Part shown: positions 33,555 to 42,860 of the stretch, in pieces
Layout of the letters: every line of letters starts with the position of its first letter
Numbering within the stretch: position 1 is the stretch's first letter
NCBI RefSeq assembly: GCF_002973595.1
Contig: NZ_PVEO01000011.1
Location: 55,306 to 119,305, forward strand
Direction: 5' to 3'
DNA: 64,000 nucleotides
Origin: Jejuia pallidilutea
Lineage (GTDB): Bacteria; Bacteroidota; Bacteroidia; Flavobacteriales; Flavobacteriaceae
Made by a program: the position numbers and the translations under genes
Notes under the pieces: generated by a model
Seen by the model: only the letters and a program-made list of their open reading frames with translations
The model's database searches: none
Told to the model about the DNA's origin: nothing

Positions 33555-34319
33555 TTGGCTTATTTGGAATTACTTCAATATCACAACTTATCAATCTTTC
33601 AATGGGTAGCTGTTTTTTTGGCTGCATTTATTTTAGGTTTTTCAAAGTCTGGAATAAAAGGTATTGGTATCATTATCATATTAATCTTAGCTTTTGTTTT
33701 TGGGGAAAAAGCATCTACAGGCATTTTATTGCCCATGTTAATTTCGGCCGACATTATTGCGGTAAGTTATTACAATAGGCATACCCAATGGCGTTTTATT
33801 AAAAAGCTAATGCCATCTATGGTTATTGGTGTTTTGGTGGGCGTATGGGTAGGCGATGCTATATCAGAGCTTTTATTTAAGCGTATTATGGCTATTATCA
33901 TTATAGGTTCTGTAGGTATTATGTGGTTTTTTGAAAAGCGTAAAACCAATGCTATTCCACAAAATAAAGTGTTTTCAAATTCAGCTGGATTTTTAGCGGG
34001 TTTTTCTACTATGATAGGCAATTTAGCAGGCCCAATTTCTAATATTTATTTTTTAGCCATGCGATTGCCTAAAAACGAATTTATAGGTACAGCTGCATGG
34101 TTGTTTTTTATAATAAATGTGTTTAAACTACCATTTCACTTTTTTGTTTGGAAGACAGTAACCAAAGAAAGTTTAGCTTTAAACTTAATATTGGTTCCTG
34201 CCGTGGTTATCGGTTTTTTTCTAGGAGCGCGTTTGGTAAAACTAATATCAAACGTAAACTATCGCAGGTTTATAATTATAGTAACTGCGTTAGGTGGTAT
34301 TATTATGTTATTGCGCTAA
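33555..34319 (+). CDS. TauE/SafE family sulfite or sulfonate exporter-like protein
   Basis: The 254-residue protein has about eight membrane helices. It contains the family patterns FLAAFILGFSKSGIKG near the start and the related GFLAGFSTMIGNLAGP in the second half, reflecting the internal duplication of TauE/SafE. The start is TTG at 33555; the first ATG would cut the first helix. Members export organosulfur compounds such as sulfite, but many are untested, so the substrate is unknown. Confidence 0.85.
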   Translation: MAYLELLQYHNLSIFQWVAVFLAAFILGFSKSGIKGIGIIIILILAFVFGEKASTGILLPMLISADIIAVSYYNRHTQWRFIKKLMPSMVIGVLVGVWVGDAISELLFKRIMAIIIIGSVGIMWFFEKRKTNAIPQNKVFSNSAGFLAGFSTMIGNLAGPISNIYFLAMRLPKNEFIGTAAWLFFIINVFKLPFHFFVWKTVTKESLALNLILVPAVVIGFFLGARLVKLISNVNYRRFIIIVTALGGIIMLLR

Positions 34320-34349
34320 ATTAAATAGCTAATCTTTATTTTAAACACA

Positions 34350-34384
34350 TTTGGTTACATGTAATTAGATTTTTATTACTTTTA
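34350..34384 (+). promoter_or_regulatory. Possible promoter of the TM2 gene
   Basis: TTTG (34350-34353) and TACTTTTA (34377-34384; one mismatch to TAnnTTTG) are separated by 23 bp, at the long end of the usual range. The ATG is 26 bp downstream. Confidence 0.4.
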
Positions 34385-34409
34385 AATACTAATCAAAAAT
34401 TAAAAAATC

Positions 34410-34847
34410 ATGTCAGACGAAAAAAATTTAAGCGACGACCTAGATGATATGTTAGGCGATGCTAAAGATAGTGCTAAAAAAACCACAGAAAGCGCAAAAG
34501 AAAAAGCCAAAGAATTTGCTAACGAAGCAAAAGAAACCGCTTCAGAATTTAGTGAGGCAGCCAAGGAAACATTTGCATCGGGAGAAAATAAAAAAATATT
34601 AGCAGGTATTTTGGCAATCTTAGTAGGATGGTTAGGCATTCATAAGTTTATATTAGGTTATAATAAAGAAGGCGGAATTTTACTTGGGGTATCTATAATT
34701 GGTATTGTGCTGTCCTGCGTAGGAATTGGTGTGTTAGTAGTTTGGGTTACAGGTTTAATTGGTTTGGTAGAAGGTATTATTTACTTAACCAAATCGGATG
34801 CCGACTTCTATAATACCTATCAGGTTGGTAAAAAACCTTGGTTTTAA
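34410..34847 (+). CDS. TM2 domain protein with an amphipathic repeat N-terminus
   Basis: The first 60 residues of this 145-residue protein are a lysine/alanine/glutamate-rich amphipathic helix (KDSAKKTTESAKEKAKEF and similar 11-residue periods), like late-embryogenesis or YtxH-type stress proteins. The rest is a TM2 domain: AGILAILVGWLGIHKFILGYNKEG, a short turn, then a second helix. The function of TM2 proteins in bacteria is unknown. The combination suggests a stress-related membrane role. A strong terminator follows. Confidence 0.85.
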   Translation: MSDEKNLSDDLDDMLGDAKDSAKKTTESAKEKAKEFANEAKETASEFSEAAKETFASGENKKILAGILAILVGWLGIHKFILGYNKEGGILLGVSIIGIVLSCVGIGVLVVWVTGLIGLVEGIIYLTKSDADFYNTYQVGKKPWF

Positions 34848-34867
34848 AAAAATGATAGAAACAGATT

Positions 34868-34902
34868 AAGTCCAAAAGCATACTTGTTTTTGGACTTTTT
34901 TT
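34868..34902 (+). terminator. Terminator after the TM2 gene
   Basis: AAGTCCAAAA (34868-34877) pairs with TTTTGGACTT (34888-34897) and is followed by a run of T residues. Confidence 0.8.
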
Positions 34903-34968
34903 TAGTTTTTTTTGATATTCATAAGGTGCTTTTCTTAGATAAGAAACATAGTATGAAACGTTTAAGAT

Positions 34969-35982
34969 TTACAACCCATAATTAAAAGGTAATAGCTCTC
35001 CAACACGCTGTTCTCCCATAGCTCCTGTAAAGCGAACTTTATCTACATTGGTGTAATTTCCAAAATAATCTATGAAAATAGAAGGCACTAAAAGCTCTAT
35101 GGAAGACTGTTCCCATTTTTTATATAGAACATTTAGTTGTTGCCTTATAAACAAACGTTTTATATCAGAATTATTTTTGCTTTCTAAATAAAAATAGTTA
35201 AAATAATTTTGAGGATAAATTTTAGTTTTTCTACTGAATATCTCATAACCTCTTTCCTCTAATTTATTAGCATATAGCGCTCTCATAAATTGTAACCTAG
35301 AGCCTTGGTAAGCTTTTGCCCTATTTTTGTAGGCTTTCTTTTTGTTAAAAACAGTTAAATTTTTATAAAATGTGGTGCCATAAAAACCAACTGATTTTGT
35401 TTTAAAAGGATTGAATGAAAAGTTATATAACCGTAATTTAAAAGCGGTAACATCATAGCTAATTAAATACTGCAATGCTTTGTTCTCAATTTGTAATGGC
35501 GCTTTAGAGTAGGCCGTAAGTAACCTTTCTTTTTTATTATAGCGTACAATAATATCATCTTCGTTTAGAATGGTACAGGATTTTCCAAAATCAGAAGTTC
35601 CTAAAAACTCCCTTCTAAAAAGTTTTAGTTTTTGCCTTCTGATCATCCCGTCATCAGTACTTATATATACTTCCCCTAAGTCTTCTGGGTTTTCAATTAA
35701 GAAAACTTCAATGCTTTTTTTTCTTCTATAATCTGTTATGAGTTGGGTTTTGTAGCCCAAAAAGGAAATAACCAAAGGCGATTGTATGGCATTTGAATAT
35801 GCGATTGAAAATTTACCATGTTCATCAGTAATTGTGCCCAAGGTGGTATTATCAAAATAAACAGTGGCTGTTTCTATAGGTGCTTGGGTTTTGGCATCTA
35901 AAACTATACCTCTAACTGTTTGTGCAAAAGAGGATAGGCCAATTAAAAAAACACTTAAAAAAAGGAGGTGTTTAGGTGTCAT
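34969..35982 (-). CDS. Exported carboxypeptidase-regulatory-like domain protein
   Basis: The 337-residue protein has a signal peptide (LLFLSVFLIGLSSFAQ) and one carboxypeptidase-regulatory-like beta domain (about 23-105: VRGIVLDAKTQAPIETATVYF). A basic, aromatic region of about 230 residues follows, with FLGTSDFGKSCTILNEDDI. Proteins of this plan are frequent in Bacteroidetes envelopes and have no known role. Its start overlaps the end of the acyltransferase gene by 11 bp, so it is the last gene of an aspartate kinase-acyltransferase-surface protein run. Confidence 0.85.
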   Translation of the reverse strand: MTPKHLLFLSVFLIGLSSFAQTVRGIVLDAKTQAPIETATVYFDNTTLGTITDEHGKFSIAYSNAIQSPLVISFLGYKTQLITDYRRKKSIEVFLIENPEDLGEVYISTDDGMIRRQKLKLFRREFLGTSDFGKSCTILNEDDIIVRYNKKERLLTAYSKAPLQIENKALQYLISYDVTAFKLRLYNFSFNPFKTKSVGFYGTTFYKNLTVFNKKKAYKNRAKAYQGSRLQFMRALYANKLEERGYEIFSRKTKIYPQNYFNYFYLESKNNSDIKRLFIRQQLNVLYKKWEQSSIELLVPSIFIDYFGNYTNVDKVRFTGAMGEQRVGELLPFNYGL

Positions 35983-37801
35983 TATTTTCCGTAAACTTAC
36001 GCTCTAATTCTGCTTGAAACTCTTCCATAACAGGACGAACGGTGCTTTCGGGCAAGTCGGCAATTTTAATGTACATTAATCCATCTACAGAATTGTTAAA
36101 CAAAGGGTCTACATTAAACGCCACCAATTTTGCATTTTGCTTTATATATTTTTTTAAAAGCACAGGTAAACGCAATGCACCTGGTTCTATTTCGTCTATA
36201 ATTTTATCAAATTTATTTAAATCTGCTTCGGTTTCATCAAAAACAAAATCTTTATCGGCGTCTTTCAACTTCACCTTAAATTCTTTCTTAGGGCGCACAT
36301 ATTGTGCAATGTATGGGTCGTAATAATGCGATTTCATAAACTCAATCATTAACGACTTAGAAAAGTTGGAGAACTGATTGCTAATACTTACCCCGCCAAT
36401 TAAATAATTGTGTTCTGGATAACGCAACGTAGTATGCACAATACCTTTCCATAGTAAAAATAAAGGCATTGGTTTTTGTTGGTATTCTTTTATAATAAAA
36501 GCGCGCCCCATTTCTATAGATTCGCTCATCATTTTATAAAGTTCGGGCTCAAAACGAAATAAATCTTGTAAATAAAAACCGTTAATGCCATAGTTTTTAA
36601 AGATTTTAGAACCAAGCCCCATTCTATAGGCGCCAACTATTAATTTACTATCGTTATCCCATAAAAACATATGATGGTAATAATTATCAAATGCGTCTAA
36701 ATCTATGGCTTCGTTGGTGCCTTCGCCCACTTCCCTAAATGTAATTTCTCTTAGTCTTCCTATTTCCCTAAGTATGTTTGGTATTTTTTTGGCTTCTGCC
36801 AAATACACTTCGTAATTTTTACTTTCTAAGAGCCGGGAATTGTCTGTTCTAAGCGCTTCAACTTCTTTAACCATTAATTGGCTATCAACGGGAGTAACAA
36901 TACTTTTAGGGGCTCTTGGTGTTTTTAAGGTTGAAGAAAAATTTTCGAGCCTTTTGGGTTTGTCCTCAAAAGCATTAGAAAGCATGTATGTTTTTCTTCT
37001 TATAAATTCTGAAAAGCTTTCTAAGGATTCATGCTCTTTTTGATCGGTAACGGAAATAGGTTTGCCTATGCGTACTTTAATGGTGCGTTTTTTTTGCGTT
37101 AATAGTTCCGAAGGTAATTTTGCGGTTCTAAACGTATCGCTAATTTTTGATAACTTATAAAATAGTTTGCTGTTTTTTGCATGAAAATAAATGGGAACTA
37201 TAGGTACTTCGGCCTTTTTTATCAATTTCATGGCGGCTTCTTCCCAAGGTCTGTCTACCACCAATTTACCATCGCGATAGGTAGATACTTCGCCCGCAGG
37301 AAAAATACCTAAAGGGTGGCCTTCGCGCAGATGTAAAATAGCATTTTTAAAACCTGCAACACTAGATTTTGCGTCTTTCCTGTCTTCAAAGGGGTTAACA
37401 GGCATAATATATGGTTTTAGCGGTGCGATACGGTGCAACAAAAAATTTGCAATTATTTTAAAATCCTTACGTTGTTCTAACATTAATTTTAAAAGTAAAA
37501 TACCATCAATTCCTCCAAGTGGGTGGTTAGAAACGGTAATGTAAGCTCCGTCTTTAGGTAGGCGTTTTAAATCTTCTTCAGGAATTTCGAATTTTATCTG
37601 AAAATCGCCCAAAATGCCATTCAAAAAGTCAACTTCACTTAAATGTTTGTTTCGGTTGTAAATTTTATTGAGTGTTGAAATTTTAAGCACCTTCATAAGC
37701 AACCAGCCTATAAAGGTGCCTATAAACCCATACTTGTCTAATTGTATAGCTTTTGCGACTTCTTTTGCGGTTACTAAACCAGTATCTTGTTGTTTCCCCA
37801 T
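35972..37801 (-). CDS. olsF: OlsF-like bifunctional acyltransferase (ornithine/amino-acid lipid synthesis)
   Basis: The 609-residue protein fuses two acyltransferases. The N-terminal half is PlsC-like, with catalytic NHPLGGID (N92-D99) and FPAGEVS (167-173), as in OlsA. The C-terminal half (about 320-510) is OlsB-like GNAT, with LREITFREVGEGTNEAIDLD and YYHHMFLWD. This N-terminal OlsA, C-terminal OlsB order is that of OlsF, described for Serratia and reported from Flavobacteria, which makes ornithine lipids. The lipid product here could instead be a glycine or other amino-acid lipid. It ends with a third helical segment of about 90 residues. Confidence 0.78.
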   Translation of the reverse strand: MGKQQDTGLVTAKEVAKAIQLDKYGFIGTFIGWLLMKVLKISTLNKIYNRNKHLSEVDFLNGILGDFQIKFEIPEEDLKRLPKDGAYITVSNHPLGGIDGILLLKLMLEQRKDFKIIANFLLHRIAPLKPYIMPVNPFEDRKDAKSSVAGFKNAILHLREGHPLGIFPAGEVSTYRDGKLVVDRPWEEAAMKLIKKAEVPIVPIYFHAKNSKLFYKLSKISDTFRTAKLPSELLTQKKRTIKVRIGKPISVTDQKEHESLESFSEFIRRKTYMLSNAFEDKPKRLENFSSTLKTPRAPKSIVTPVDSQLMVKEVEALRTDNSRLLESKNYEVYLAEAKKIPNILREIGRLREITFREVGEGTNEAIDLDAFDNYYHHMFLWDNDSKLIVGAYRMGLGSKIFKNYGINGFYLQDLFRFEPELYKMMSESIEMGRAFIIKEYQQKPMPLFLLWKGIVHTTLRYPEHNYLIGGVSISNQFSNFSKSLMIEFMKSHYYDPYIAQYVRPKKEFKVKLKDADKDFVFDETEADLNKFDKIIDEIEPGALRLPVLLKKYIKQNAKLVAFNVDPLFNNSVDGLMYIKIADLPESTVRPVMEEFQAELERKFTENNDT

Positions 37802-37824
37802 AGGCGTAAAAGTAATAAATAAAA

Positions 37825-39075
37825 CTATGTAGTAACTATTTGTACGGTTTCTTGTGTTAGTTGTTTTAGTAATACAGTTTTGCTTTCTTCTAACTTATTT
37901 AAAGCTTCATTATTGTAATGCCTTATGGTGTATAATGAAACGTTTTCATTACAGGCAACCCTAAATTTAGCTTTTAGGTGTTGTAATAATTCCTCTAAGT
38001 TGTTGTATATGTTGTCTATACATACAGAAAAACTAATAGCGGAATTTTGAATAAGGCCTACCTTCATTTTGTAAGCATGTAATAAAGCAAAAATTTCGCT
38101 GATGTTATCTTCTACTATATACGAAAAATCTAATGAAGACAATGAAATAAGCACCTGTTGCTTTTTTACTATAAAACAAGGGATATTAGGAGCTATTGTA
38201 ATGCCCTTGCCAACTCTAGTACCGCTATTATTAGGGTTGGCAAACGATTTTACAAAAAGCGGGATTTCTTTGCGTTGTAATGGTTGCAGGGTTTTGGGGT
38301 GAATTACAGAGGCACCGTAAAAAGCCAGTTCTATGGCTTCTTCGTATGATATTTGATGCAATAGTTGTGCATTATCAAAGTAACGCGGGTCTGCATTTAA
38401 CACTCCGGGAACATCTTTCCAAATGGTAACACGTTCTGCATTTAAGCAATAGGCGTAAATAGCGGCGGTGTAATCGCTACCTTCTCTACCTAATGTGGTT
38501 GTAAAGTTATTAGCATCACTTCCTAGAAAGCCTTGTGTAATATTTAAAACCGAAGTATTAAGGTTTGATGAAATTAAGCGCTGTGTGTCGTTCCAGTTTA
38601 CATTGGCGCGCCTATAATAGCTGTCGGTTTTTATATGTGTTCTAACATCTATCCAGTTATTTTTTATCCCAATAGTGTTTAAGTAAGCACTAACTATTGT
38701 TGTAGAAACCAGTTCGCCAAAACCTATTACTTGGTCGTATACAAAATTATAATCTGGCGATTTATTGGTTTTTAAAAAGCCATTTAACTCGTCAAACAAA
38801 ACATTTACTTTTTTAAAAGCGGAATGGTTTACGTTTTCAAACAGATTGAGCAAAATTTCGTTGTGATACTTTTTAACCTCTTGTAGCGAACTTTGTAATT
38901 CTGTTTTATTCTCAAAATAGTTTTTTATAACTAGCTCTAGGGCATTAGTGGTTTTTCCCATTGCCGAAATTACAACTAGAGTATTTTTGTATCCTATTTT
39001 TTGTAAAACGGTAGCTAAATTTTTAACGCCGTTTGCATCTTTTATAGAAGCACCTCCAAATTTGAATACTTGCAT
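37825..39075 (-). CDS. lysC: Aspartate kinase (monofunctional)
   Basis: The 416-residue enzyme phosphorylates aspartate, the first step towards lysine, threonine and methionine. The N-terminus MQVFKFGGASIKDANGVKNL has the kinase motif KFGGxS, and TLGREGSDYTAAIYAYCL and VPGVLNADPRYF are conserved. The C-terminal ACT region (about 300-410) is present for feedback control. It is not fused to homoserine dehydrogenase. It is the first gene of a minus-strand run with the OlsF-like gene 23 bp downstream, an arrangement with no evident metabolic reason. Confidence 0.94.
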   Translation of the reverse strand: MQVFKFGGASIKDANGVKNLATVLQKIGYKNTLVVISAMGKTTNALELVIKNYFENKTELQSSLQEVKKYHNEILLNLFENVNHSAFKKVNVLFDELNGFLKTNKSPDYNFVYDQVIGFGELVSTTIVSAYLNTIGIKNNWIDVRTHIKTDSYYRRANVNWNDTQRLISSNLNTSVLNITQGFLGSDANNFTTTLGREGSDYTAAIYAYCLNAERVTIWKDVPGVLNADPRYFDNAQLLHQISYEEAIELAFYGASVIHPKTLQPLQRKEIPLFVKSFANPNNSGTRVGKGITIAPNIPCFIVKKQQVLISLSSLDFSYIVEDNISEIFALLHAYKMKVGLIQNSAISFSVCIDNIYNNLEELLQHLKAKFRVACNENVSLYTIRHYNNEALNKLEESKTVLLKQLTQETVQIVTT

Positions 39076-39160
39076 ATTGTTCTAGTTGTATTTAAGGGGG
39101 CAGTTATTTGTAATTTTTAATATGATAAGGATGTTACACATGTTGCATGTATAATTTTAA

Positions 39161-39640
39161 TTATAAATTTGCTACATAGTTATTAATGCCAGTTTCATCT
39201 AGCCATACAACATCCCAATCGCGCAATACTCTTGCACCTTTTTTTTCGTAAAAGGCAATGGCGTTTTCATTCCAATCTATAACTTCCCAATTAATACGCT
39301 TAACTCCCAAATCGTGTCCGTGTTTAACCACTGTATCTAATAGTGCTGTTCCTAATCCGCTACCTCGCATAGATTCACTTACAATTAAATCTTCAAGGTG
39401 TAAAATCTTGCCTTTCCATGAGGAATAACGGTGATATATTAAAGCAATACCTTCAATTTTAGAGTTAACTTCTGCTACAAAGCAATGAAACGCAGGGTGA
39501 GGGCCAAAACCATCTTTTTGTAAATCTTCTACGGTAACTTCAACAGCATCAGGTTCTTTTTCAAAAGTAGCTAACTCCTTTATTAAAGTTAATACTTGTG
39601 ACATATCGCTTTTTTTTGCGTTTCTAATTGTAAACATCAT
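39161..39640 (-). CDS. GNAT family N-acetyltransferase (spermidine/spermine acetyltransferase-like)
   Basis: The 159-residue protein shows the GNAT order: FTIRNAKKSDMSQVLTLIKELA, a central LEDLIVSESMRGSGLGTALL (acetyl-CoA motif RGSGLG), and VIDWNENAIAFYEKKGARVL. This pattern is that of the SAT1-like diamine acetyltransferase group, so a polyamine or amino-acid amine is the likely acceptor. The start may be either of two adjacent ATG codons. A promoter-like CAAAGATA (TATCTTTG on the minus strand) lies at 39660-39667. Confidence 0.9.
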   Translation of the reverse strand: MMFTIRNAKKSDMSQVLTLIKELATFEKEPDAVEVTVEDLQKDGFGPHPAFHCFVAEVNSKIEGIALIYHRYSSWKGKILHLEDLIVSESMRGSGLGTALLDTVVKHGHDLGVKRINWEVIDWNENAIAFYEKKGARVLRDWDVVWLDETGINNYVANL

Positions 39641-39659
39641 AATTTTAAGTAAGTTGTTT

Positions 39660-39667
39660 CAAAGATA
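39660..39667 (-). promoter_or_regulatory. Possible -7 element of the GNAT gene
   Basis: On the minus strand the sequence reads TATCTTTG, a full match to TAnnTTTG, 20 bp before the start codon. The -33 element is not clear. Confidence 0.45.
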
Positions 39668-39763
39668 GTTTAAAAGTTGAATATTGAGAGGGCTTAAATT
39701 GAGCGAAAACGATGTAGTTTGTTAAAATTTATAGATATTTGCATGAACTAAAATACCATCTTC

Positions 39764-40771
39764 ATGTCGCATAAAAAACAAACCTTAGGAGAATTTATTA
39801 TTGAAAATCAATCATCGTTTAAATATTCTTCAGGAGAGCTATCAAGTTTGTTAAATTCCATACGTTTAGCAGCAAAAGTTGTAAATCACGAAGTAAATAA
39901 AGCAGGATTAGTAGATATTATAGGGGCTGCAGGTGATACTAATGTGCAAGGGGAAGACCAGCAAAAACTAGATGTTTATGCAAATGATAAGTTTATCCAA
40001 ACGTTAACCAAAAGAAATATTGTTTGTGGTATAGCCAGTGAAGAGGAAGATGATTTTATTTCGATAAACAGTCAAGATGAAAATCATCAAAATAAATATG
40101 TAGTATTGATAGATCCACTAGATGGTTCTTCGAACATTGATGTAAATGTATCTGTAGGGACCATATTTTCAATTTACAGGCGGGTAACACCAGTAGGAAC
40201 TCCAGTTCAACTTGAAGATTTTTTACAAAAAGGGAGTAAGCAGGTAGCGGCAGGTTATGTGGTTTATGGTACATCTACTATGTTGGTGTATACTACTGGC
40301 GACGGTGTAAATGGGTTTACGCTAAACCCAGCAATAGGCTCGTTTTATTTATCTCACCCCGATATGCAATTTCCAGAAGATGGCACTATTTATTCTGTAA
40401 ACGAGGGCAATTATATTCACTTTCCTAAGGGTGTAAAAAATTATATTAAATACTGCCAAGAAGAAGAGGGCGATAGACCGTACACTTCTAGATATATAGG
40501 GTCTTTAGTGTCTGATTTTCATAGAAATATGATTAAAGGTGGTATTTACCTGTATCCGCAAAGTTCTAAAAATCCTAATGGGAAATTACGTTTGTTATAC
40601 GAATGTAATCCTATAGCATTTTTAGCAGAACAGGCTAACGGTAAGTCTAGTGATGGTTTTACAAGAACCCTAGATGTTGAGCCAACAGAACTGCACCAAC
40701 GTGTACCATTTATTTGTGGTAGTAAAAACATGGTAGAAAAGGCAGAGGAGTTTATGAGGAATGCGCAGTAA
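39764..40771 (+). CDS. fbp: Fructose-1,6-bisphosphatase class 1
   Basis: This gluconeogenic enzyme of 335 residues hydrolyses fructose 1,6-bisphosphate. The metal and substrate motifs are intact: [28 protein letters not shown] and [21 protein letters not shown]. The length is normal. It is divergent from the GNAT gene and followed by a bidirectional hairpin. With PEP carboxylase in the same window it belongs to central carbon metabolism, but the genes are not coupled. Confidence 0.97.
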   Translation: MSHKKQTLGEFIIENQSSFKYSSGELSSLLNSIRLAAKVVNHEVNKAGLVDIIGAAGDTNVQGEDQQKLDVYANDKFIQTLTKRNIVCGIASEEEDDFISINSQDENHQNKYVVLIDPLDGSSNIDVNVSVGTIFSIYRRVTPVGTPVQLEDFLQKGSKQVAAGYVVYGTSTMLVYTTGDGVNGFTLNPAIGSFYLSHPDMQFPEDGTIYSVNEGNYIHFPKGVKNYIKYCQEEEGDRPYTSRYIGSLVSDFHRNMIKGGIYLYPQSSKNPNGKLRLLYECNPIAFLAEQANGKSSDGFTRTLDVEPTELHQRVPFICGSKNMVEKAEEFMRNAQ

Positions 40772-40783
40772 AAAATTGAAATG

Positions 40784-40821
40784 AAAAAGAGATTATTTTA
40801 AATTAAAATAACCTCTTTTTT
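40784..40821. terminator. Bidirectional terminator between fbp and the lipoprotein gene
   Basis: AAAAAGAG and TTATTTTAA pair with TTAAAATAA and CTCTTTTT across one mismatch, giving a long stem with A and T flanks on both sides. It serves the two convergent genes. Confidence 0.75.
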
Positions 40822-41347
40822 AATTCCAAGTTACAGTACCATTCATAGTTAAAATCGCACCCGTTTCTGTATTTTCAACAGTGGTGTCTTGAAAAATCAC
40901 TTCCTTTTTTTCTTTATCTACTTTAAGTCCCACACCACAATCTATAAATCCTGAACTGTTGGATGGGGTAAGGCAGCCATATCTAAATTCTGTACTGTTA
41001 CTTACAATAGTCATCGAAATTACTTTTTGTGCACTAGTATTGTCTTCAAAAGTAAATTCGCTAGCTACTATAATAAAAGCATTTGAAAAATTTGTAGATT
41101 CTACTTCACCTCCTATAATCGATGTATTTTCGTCTGATAGGGTTACAGATTTTGTAGTTCCGGTAGTTGCTAATCCATCTAGATTTATGTTACCTACTGT
41201 TAAAGTGGTACCTATGGTAGCTGTATCTTCACCAGATAGTTGGATGGTCCCAGAAACATCATTGCTTTCTGAATTTTTTTCGTCATCATTTGAACAATTT
41301 ACCAGACATAATAAGGTTAATATTAGCAATACATTAAGCTTTTTCAT
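40820..41347 (-). CDS. Lipoprotein, probably surface-exposed, unknown function
   Basis: The 175-residue protein has a lipoprotein signal with lipobox LVNC (cysteine 19) followed by SNDDEK. Acidic residues directly after the cysteine resemble the lipoprotein export signal of Capnocytophaga and Flavobacterium, which sends lipoproteins to the outer face. The mature part is rich in T, S, V and N and looks like a beta sandwich (GTIQLSGEDTATIGTTLTVG). It has one pair of later cysteines (YGCLTPSNSSGFIDCG). No family recognised. Confidence 0.72.
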   Translation of the reverse strand: MKKLNVLLILTLLCLVNCSNDDEKNSESNDVSGTIQLSGEDTATIGTTLTVGNINLDGLATTGTTKSVTLSDENTSIIGGEVESTNFSNAFIIVASEFTFEDNTSAQKVISMTIVSNSTEFRYGCLTPSNSSGFIDCGVGLKVDKEKKEVIFQDTTVENTETGAILTMNGTVTWN

Positions 41348-41532
41348 AATTTAAGTTTTAAAGGATTTGATTAATATTCAACTAGTGTTCTCTTTTTTTA
41401 AGTATTGGTAAGTCGCTTTTTTAAAAACAGTTACAGTGAAAGTTTGAGTTGTTTTCGACACAAACCTCACGTTTTTTTAAATCGTGAAATTCATTTAAAC
41501 TGACAAATTTCATCAAAATCTACAACGGGTTG

Positions 41533-42420
41533 TCATTCTTTCATCTTAAAAAGGCTACGTAAAGATTTTGTTGAATCTTTACGCTTTTCTGCACTGCTGT
41601 TCTGTTGGTGTTTTTTATCTGTTTTATTTGTTTGAATTGCTCTCGTTCTTTTAGAAATAAGAGTTTTGTCATTAGGTTCGCGGGATTTTGCATTTAAAAT
41701 TGAGGTTGTGTGTTGTACTTCTGAAGCTAAGCGGTAACCGTTTCTTTTTCTAGCTACAATTGCTTTTAGTATGGCAATATCCGGATTTGAGATTTTAGAA
41801 TTTATAGCATCATAAATAGCTATAGCTTTATCGTACTTTTTTTGCTCTTCGTAAATTGTAGCCAATAAAATATGTTGTTGTGCAGTGGCTAAATAATTAT
41901 CAAAAAGCGGATTATCTTCAATACTTTTTTTAACATCCTGCAATGCTTTTTGCAAGTCTCCAATATAATAAAAGTACTGCCCTCTGTTGTAATAATTAGC
42001 CCAAAGCGGTTGCATTGCAACGGTTTCGTTTAATTTATCAATTTGGTTAGAATCTATTTTTTTAGAACGGTACTGCTGTACAACACTTTGTCTTTTCGTC
42101 TCAATAATATCAATGTAGGCATTGCATGAATACACAAGCTCGTATTTGAATTTTTCTTGTAATTCCCGTCTTATTTTTTGTCCTACAATGTACTTTTTGG
42201 TTCTATCTTCTTCTTTAATTTCGGCGTCTATAAAAGCAGCATATTTTACCATGTGCTTAGTAAAACAAGTATTATATATCTTGCCTGCCGTTAGGAATGT
42301 ATCTTTTTTTCGATTTGTCTCTATACACGAGCAAATATCTGTTTTATAGCTTTCTTGGTAGTTTTGCGAATAGCTATTTATATATAATAAAACTGCTGAT
42401 ATAATTATTAGGTGTTTCAT
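41533..42420 (-). CDS. Exported TPR-repeat protein
   Basis: The 295-residue protein has a signal peptide (IIISAVLLYINSYSQ), a cysteine-containing N-terminal part (CSCIETNRKKDTF, YSCNAYID) and two or three TPR units (about 135-215: NRGQYFYYIGDLQKALQDVKK, LLATIYEEQKKYDKAIAIYDAI). The C-terminal 60 residues are very basic and probably disordered. It lies 11 bp after a smaller exported protein gene, with which it forms an operon. Function unknown. Confidence 0.8.
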   Translation of the reverse strand: MKHLIIISAVLLYINSYSQNYQESYKTDICSCIETNRKKDTFLTAGKIYNTCFTKHMVKYAAFIDAEIKEEDRTKKYIVGQKIRRELQEKFKYELVYSCNAYIDIIETKRQSVVQQYRSKKIDSNQIDKLNETVAMQPLWANYYNRGQYFYYIGDLQKALQDVKKSIEDNPLFDNYLATAQQHILLATIYEEQKKYDKAIAIYDAINSKISNPDIAILKAIVARKRNGYRLASEVQHTTSILNAKSREPNDKTLISKRTRAIQTNKTDKKHQQNSSAEKRKDSTKSLRSLFKMKE

Positions 42421-42431
42421 TTTATCAAGTT

Positions 42432-42860
42432 TTACTCGTTATCTTCTTTGGTGCCAACAACAATTTGTTTTACGTAGAGCGCACAATATTTTAGAGCTTT
42501 TTTAGATTTATTTAAATTTAAAGTAGCCCGCCCTTTGCTTATAATAGAGGCTTTGCTATTAGCTATATCGTCTATTACGTGCGGTAAAATCTGCCATAGG
42601 CTGTCAACATCGTTTTGGGCGCTTTCAATAAGTTCGTTTTCTAAATCTACTGGTATTTCTACACCTACTTGTGTAAGGCTATCGTGCACATAAACTTTGT
42701 TGTATAGTTTGTAGGTAATATCTACAAACGTATCTGCGCTTTCAATTTTAGAATGACGTTTAGGTTTAGACTGTCTCTTATTTTGCGAAATGCTCTGTAA
42801 AGGCAATAAAAAACAAAAGAAAATAATGGCGAATAGAAATTTAAGTTTGAGGGATTTCAT
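42432..42860 (-). CDS. Small exported protein of unknown function
   Basis: The 142-residue protein has a signal peptide (LKFLFAIIFFCFLLPLQSIS), a basic segment (KRQSKPKRHSKIE) and a helical acidic remainder ending KQIVVGTKEDNE. I do not recognise a family. It is transcribed away from the second TPR kinase gene and just upstream of the TPR protein gene, which suggests a shared, perhaps LytTR-controlled, role. Confidence 0.72.
   Translation of the reverse strand: MKSLKLKFLFAIIFFCFLLPLQSISQNKRQSKPKRHSKIESADTFVDITYKLYNKVYVHDSLTQVGVEIPVDLENELIESAQNDVDSLWQILPHVIDDIANSKASIISKGRATLNLNKSKKALKYCALYVKQIVVGTKEDNE

Noticed and set aside
41427..41455. GTT pair at 21-bp spacing upstream of the lipoprotein gene
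   Set aside because: Only three bases are shared and the second site does not fit a LytTR half-site; chance is likely in this AT-rich DNA.
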